This document shows, in pieces, positions 37,689 to 41,673 of a stretch of DNA of 41,673 nt; positions within the stretch are counted from its first letter, which is position 1, and the number at the start of each line of letters is the position of its first letter. Below the pieces are notes generated by a model. The model did no database searches. It saw only the letters and a program-made list of their open reading frames with translations, and was not told the origin of the DNA. Made by a program: the position numbers and the translations under genes. The stretch is from Palleronia abyssalis (GTDB lineage Bacteria > Pseudomonadota > Alphaproteobacteria > Rhodobacterales > Rhodobacteraceae), in assembly GCF_900302445.1 (NCBI RefSeq), contig NZ_ONZF01000018.1, positions 1-41,673 on the forward strand, read 5' to 3'.

Positions 37689-38305
37689 GCGACCCCCGCC
37701 AGGTAAACCATGGAAAAGATGCCGACCCACACGATGTCGAGGAAGTGCCAGTAAAGGCCCATCCGTGTCACGCGGCTCTTGATCTGGTCGGTCAGGCCGA
37801 ACAGCAGGATTTGCAGGGTCATCCCGCCCATCCACAAAAGCCCGCCCGCCACGTGCAGCCCGTGCAGGCACACAAGCGCCCACAGCGCACTGAGATAGCC
37901 CGAGCGCTGCGGCACCGCGCCAATCTCGACCAGGTGCAGAAGGTCGATCAGCTCGAAGATCAGGAAGCCCAGCGCCGAAGTCGCCGCAAGGGCAAGAAAG
38001 CCCAGCATGTGCAGGCGCCCGCCGTGATACTTCATCGACAGGCTGGCCCAGCTGAACGCGAAGGACGAGCCCAGCAACAGCGCCGTCTGGATCGCGATGG
38101 ATCGCAGGTCGGTCACCTCCTCGGGGCCAGGACCGCCTGCGGTCGCGCCCGTCATCGTGCCGAACACTGCGAAGACCAGCCCGAACGTGACCAGATCGCT
38201 CATCAGGAAGGTCCAGAAGCCGAAGATCGTGACCTCGGCCGCCTTCTCGCCCCCATCGTACCCAAGGTTCATCCCCGGGTGCGGATTGGTCCCCTGTTCG
38301 CTCAT
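37685..38305 (-). CDS. cyoC: Cytochrome o ubiquinol oxidase subunit III
   Basis: 206 residues with five membrane helices. The N-terminus, NLGYDGGEKAAEVTIFGFWTFLMSDLVTFGLVFAVF, and the internal ALVCLHGLHVAGGLLWM and YWHFLDIVWVGIFSMVYLAG are typical of CyoC. It stabilises the core and contributes to proton uptake. It overlaps cyoB by 4 nt and cyoD by 4 nt. Confidence 0.95.
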   Translation of the reverse strand: MSEQGTNPHPGMNLGYDGGEKAAEVTIFGFWTFLMSDLVTFGLVFAVFGTMTGATAGGPGPEEVTDLRSIAIQTALLLGSSFAFSWASLSMKYHGGRLHMLGFLALAATSALGFLIFELIDLLHLVEIGAVPQRSGYLSALWALVCLHGLHVAGGLLWMGGMTLQILLFGLTDQIKSRVTRMGLYWHFLDIVWVGIFSMVYLAGVA

Positions 38306-40383
38306 GACGCTATCACGATGTCGGTCTTGGCATAGCCGCGATTGGCGGGCGTATCCTCGTCATCGCGAGTGATTGGCTCGCTCAGCTCGACGGCCTCGAT
38401 CCAGGCTTGGTGCGCCGTCCGCACCGTCGAGGCTGGGATGATCTCGCCCCGATGCTCGCGGAACGAGTCCGCGGCGAACCATAGGAACAGCACGACGAAT
38501 GACAGGATCGCCAGCCACCAGATCCACCATGTCAGGGCAAAGCCCAACGCGGTCGTCGTAACCAGCACCACGATGCCCGCCCATGTGTTCGAGGGCATGT
38601 GGATATCAACGTACTCCTCGGGCAGGACGTATGGCTTCCCCTCCGACTTCTCTCGAACGAACGCATCGCGGGACGAGATGTGGGGGATCACCGCGAAGTT
38701 CCAGTGCGGCGGTGGGGACGGCGTGGCCCATTCCAAAGTCCGACCGTCCCATGGATCGCCCAGCGGCACGGCCAGTTCGTCCCGCTTGCGGATCGAGATC
38801 CACAAGGTCGCGATCAGCCCGACGAAGGCCGAAAGCAGGACGAACGCGCCCAGCATCGTCACGATCATGTAGGGGATGAACGCCGGGTCGTCATAGGCCG
38901 CTGACCTGCGCGGATAGCCCAGAAGCCCCACGACATAAAGCGGCAGGAACGTCATGCAGAACCCGACGATCCAGAGGCAGGCGGTGATCTTGCCCGCCGT
39001 CTCGTGCAGGCGGAACCCGAACGCCTTGGGGAACCAGATGTGGATCCCCGCGAAGATGCCGAAGATCAGGCCGGGCAGCAGCACGTTGTGGAAGTGCGCG
39101 ACGATGAACTGGGTGTTGTGGACTTGCCAGTTGATCGCAGGGTTCGCCAGGATGATGCCCGAAAACCCGCCTATGGTGAACAGGATGAAGAAGCCCACCA
39201 TATAGACCATGGGCGTCGTGAACCGGATCCGCCCGCCCCACAGCGTGGCCATCCAGACATAGACCTTCACCCCCGTGGGAATAGCGATCACGGCGGTGGC
39301 GATCCCGAAGGCCGCGTTGATGCTTGGCGATTGCCCCATGGTGAAGAAGTGGTGCAGCCAGACGCAGAAGCTGACGACCGCGATGGACATCGTCGCGATC
39401 ACCAGGGACGTGTATCCGTAAAGCGGCTTGGCGGCGAAGGTCGTCGTCAATTCGGAAAAGATGCCGTAGGCGGGCAGGATCAGGATGTAGACCTCCGGGT
39501 GGCCGAACATCCAGAACAGGTTGGCATAATTCATCATGTTGCCGCCCAGATCGTTCGTGAAGAAGTGGAAGTCCAGATACCGATCCAGCGCCTGCATCAG
39601 CCCCGCGATCGTCAGCGGCGGCAGCGCGAAGACCAGCAGGATCGATGTGCACAGCGCCGTCCAGGTGAAGACGGGCATGCGCAGATATTTCATGCCCGGC
39701 GCGCGCATCTTGTAGATCGTCACCGCGAAGTTCAGGCCCGAGAACATCGACCCGAAGCCCGAGATCACGATGGCCCAGACCCAGTAATCCGGCCCCGGAC
39801 CGGGATCGAAGTCCGCGCCGGTGAAGGGCGGATAGGCGGTCCATCCGCCGGTCTCGAACTTGCCGATGACCAAGCTGATCATCAGCAGCGCGGCCCCGGT
39901 CGCGGTCAGGGCCAGGCTGATGAGGTTCAGCACCGGGAACGCCATGTCGCGCGCGCCGATCTGCAACGGGATGAGGTAATTCATGAAGCCCGTGATGAAC
40001 GGCATCGCCACGAAGAAGATCATGATGGTGCCGTGGGTCGAGAACAGCTCGGCCCAATGCTCCGCCGACAGCACGCCGCCCTGGTAGGCGGTCGCCTGAT
40101 GGGTGCGCATCGCGACGCCTTCGAAGATGCCGCGGGCCATCATCACGAAGCCCAAAACGATATACATGATGCCGATCTTCTTGTGATCGACACTGGTCAG
40201 CCATTCCTTGAACAGCCATGTCCAACGGCGGGTGACGGTCAACAGGACCACGACGGCGATCGCCGCGATCACCGCGGCCAGCGCCGCGCCCGCACCGACG
40301 AGGGTGTTGATCGACTGGCTGTGCAGAAGCTCCAGCGGCTTCAGGTCGTCCCAGGTCAGGCGGCCGAAGAGGGCATCAAACAT
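38302..40383 (-). CDS. cyoB: Cytochrome o ubiquinol oxidase subunit I
   Basis: 693 residues, a little longer than E. coli CyoB (663), mostly in a polar C-terminal tail. The catalytic core is complete: heme b ligand His in FSTHGTIMIFFV, MFGHPEVYILILPAYG (CuB His and cross-linked Tyr), WLHHFFTMG (two CuB His) and FIVAHFHNVL (heme ligands). It reduces O2 to water with ubiquinol electrons and pumps protons across the inner membrane. It lies 3 nt after cyoA and overlaps cyoC. The heme O synthase gene (cyoE) is not in the window. Confidence 0.97.
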   Translation of the reverse strand: MFDALFGRLTWDDLKPLELLHSQSINTLVGAGAALAAVIAAIAVVVLLTVTRRWTWLFKEWLTSVDHKKIGIMYIVLGFVMMARGIFEGVAMRTHQATAYQGGVLSAEHWAELFSTHGTIMIFFVAMPFITGFMNYLIPLQIGARDMAFPVLNLISLALTATGAALLMISLVIGKFETGGWTAYPPFTGADFDPGPGPDYWVWAIVISGFGSMFSGLNFAVTIYKMRAPGMKYLRMPVFTWTALCTSILLVFALPPLTIAGLMQALDRYLDFHFFTNDLGGNMMNYANLFWMFGHPEVYILILPAYGIFSELTTTFAAKPLYGYTSLVIATMSIAVVSFCVWLHHFFTMGQSPSINAAFGIATAVIAIPTGVKVYVWMATLWGGRIRFTTPMVYMVGFFILFTIGGFSGIILANPAINWQVHNTQFIVAHFHNVLLPGLIFGIFAGIHIWFPKAFGFRLHETAGKITACLWIVGFCMTFLPLYVVGLLGYPRRSAAYDDPAFIPYMIVTMLGAFVLLSAFVGLIATLWISIRKRDELAVPLGDPWDGRTLEWATPSPPPHWNFAVIPHISSRDAFVREKSEGKPYVLPEEYVDIHMPSNTWAGIVVLVTTTALGFALTWWIWWLAILSFVVLFLWFAADSFREHRGEIIPASTVRTAHQAWIEAVELSEPITRDDEDTPANRGYAKTDIVIAS

Positions 40384-40386
40384 CGG

Positions 40387-41436
40387 TCAGGGCTCCGGCA
40401 GGTCGACCTGGGCCAGACGCGTGGCGCCCGGTCCGCAGAAGGCGTCGGGGAAGATTTCGGCGAGGGTAGGGGGGATCCCCTGCCCGGGGTCGTAACTGGG
40501 CGAGCCGGGCTGTGCCGCCGCGGGAACCGGAGTGCCGGACCGATAGCGGCCGACGATCCTGTCGAACAGTGCTGGGTCGTCCAGGCGGAAAAGGAGCGGG
40601 CCGTCTCCGTCGCGCCCCAGATCGGCGCGGGCCTTCGCGACATCGCCGCTTTGCGCCAGGATGGCATAGCTTTGCGCATTGAGGGTCGGGGCAGCGCGCG
40701 CGGCCTCTAGCCATGCGCCATATGCCGTCGGGTCGACCGCTTCGACGGGCGCGCGCTGGGCCGGGAAACCTGTGCCGTTGTACTGCGTATTCTCGGCCAA
40801 GGTGGTGCCCGTTCGCGTCGCGATCAAATTCAGCTGCGTGACCATGCCGGCCATGGCATAGATTTGCCCGGCCAGCCCCGAGGCCATGAAGCTTTGCATT
40901 ACGGTATCCGTGGTCAGCCGCATCGCAACGGGCCGGCCCGTTGGGATCACCATCTCGCCAACGCTGGCGATACCTTCCTCGGGATAGAGGAACAGCCACT
41001 TCCAATCGAGGCCGACGGTTTCGATCCGGATGGGTGCGCCGATCTCGCCGATGTCCAGGCCGTCGGCCATTTCGGCGTCGATGGTGCGATACGGGTCGAT
41101 CCGGTAGACAGCCTGAGTCAGCCAGACCGACAGGGCGATCACGATCAGCGTAGGCACACCCCACATCAGCACCTCGAGTTTCGTGTCGAAGTGCCAATCC
41201 GGCCGGTATGTCGCGTTCTTGTTCGATCGCCTGTAGCGCCATACGATAAGGGGCGCGCCGATCAGCACCGGCAGGATCGCGATCGCGATGATCGCGCTGG
41301 CCCAGATCAACTCGGTCCGTTGGAATTCGGCGATCGGCCCCAGGGGGCGCAGGAACCCAGATGGTTCCGCGAACGCAGGCAAAGCCAGAATTGGCGACAT
41401 CGCCGCGCCGATTGCGATGATGATTTTGCGCTTCAT
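40387..41436 (-). CDS. cyoA: Cytochrome o ubiquinol oxidase subunit II
   Basis: 349 residues. It has a signal-like N-terminus, two membrane helices (about 45-65 and 92-112) and a periplasmic cupredoxin-like domain (about 130-250). No CuA cysteines are present, as expected for a quinol rather than cytochrome c oxidase. The segment GLDWKWLFLYPEEGIASV is family-typical. Unlike E. coli CyoA, the signal region ends ALPAFAEPS and contains no lipobox cysteine, so it is not a lipoprotein. A Pro/Gly-rich tail extends from about residue 300. It is the first gene of the operon. Confidence 0.94.
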   Translation of the reverse strand: MKRKIIIAIGAAMSPILALPAFAEPSGFLRPLGPIAEFQRTELIWASAIIAIAILPVLIGAPLIVWRYRRSNKNATYRPDWHFDTKLEVLMWGVPTLIVIALSVWLTQAVYRIDPYRTIDAEMADGLDIGEIGAPIRIETVGLDWKWLFLYPEEGIASVGEMVIPTGRPVAMRLTTDTVMQSFMASGLAGQIYAMAGMVTQLNLIATRTGTTLAENTQYNGTGFPAQRAPVEAVDPTAYGAWLEAARAAPTLNAQSYAILAQSGDVAKARADLGRDGDGPLLFRLDDPALFDRIVGRYRSGTPVPAAAQPGSPSYDPGQGIPPTLAEIFPDAFCGPGATRLAQVDLPEP

Positions 41437-41673
41437 GCCTGCATCGGCTCGGGGCCCCCGGAAACGGTGAAACTCACTCTCCGGCGGGGGATGTATGCCG
41501 ATGCCCGGGTCTGTCGACCGACAGATTGGACCGAACGTCGTTTAAGCCCGCATTATTCACCGGAACGGCTCCCCGGTGGGCTTGAGGCAAGGTGAGGCCG
41601 TTCCTGCCGGCCTCTGGGCGAGCGTTTGCTGCGAGTGTCAGCCGCGCTTCGCGCATGAGTTGATAGAGCTGCT
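41437..41673. promoter_or_regulatory. Upstream region of the cyo operon at the right edge
   Basis: It contains an inverted repeat TCTGTCG-ac-CGACAGA at 41510-41525, about 75 nt before cyoA, a candidate operator. A second one, GAGGCCG / CGGCCTC at 41594-41614, looks like a hairpin and may end a gene beyond the edge. No coding sequence is supported. Confidence 0.4.

Noticed and set aside
39004-40710. Long open frame on the + strand opposite cyoB
   Set aside because: It is antisense to a complete cyoB with all catalytic His; its Arg/Asp/Gln/His-rich composition is typical of a GC-rich shadow frame.

Overview
The window looks like chromosomal DNA of a GC-rich alphaproteobacterium, most plausibly Rhodobacteraceae-like. 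This is inferred from overall protein style, a cyoABCD bo3-type oxidase, a cyanate ABC/cyanase locus and many Tat/ABC systems; no rRNA or marker gene is present to prove it. The left 7.5 kb looks less GC-rich by eye and carries decayed mobile DNA. The rest is dense and GC-rich.

Left signalling region (about 0.3-7.5 kb, + strand): a REC-HD-GYP response regulator, a small exported SUOX/YedY-fold protein with no cysteine, and a hybrid histidine kinase with REC and Hpt domains. A decayed IS66-family element follows, then an intact methyl-accepting chemotaxis protein. A two-gene RND efflux system (adaptor plus HAE-1-type pump) occupies 8.1-12.7 kb.

Peptide-uptake operon (about 22.5-12.8 kb, - strand): nine tightly packed genes. 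In transcription order they are two Dpp/Opp ATPases, a substrate-binding protein, two permeases, a gamma-glutamyltransferase-like Ntn hydrolase, a DUF1028 Ntn-hydrolase-superfamily protein, a TauE/SafE anion exporter and a GntR/FCD regulator. The set reads as import and intracellular cleavage of a peptide-like or gamma-glutamyl-like compound, with export of a possibly sulfur-containing product. Just upstream of it lie relics of an IS3-family transposase and of a second chemotaxis receptor.

Cyanate region (23.8-29.7 kb): a PAS/AAA+/Fis-HTH activator, whose sigma54-contact loop reads GAFPGA instead of GAFTGA, faces divergently a cynA-cynB-cynD-cynS operon for cyanate uptake and hydrolysis to ammonia and CO2. 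A truncated NTF2-like (DUF1348) fragment sits between cynD and cynS.

Right region: a membrane fatty acid desaturase with a strong leader hairpin, an exported sorbosone/PQQ-type sugar dehydrogenase, a MYG1-family hydrolase, a Tat-exported 5'-nucleotidase/cyclic phosphodiesterase, a type II dehydroquinase (aroQ) and the cyoABCD ubiquinol oxidase operon. I saw no tRNA, rRNA, CRISPR array, prophage or intact insertion sequence.
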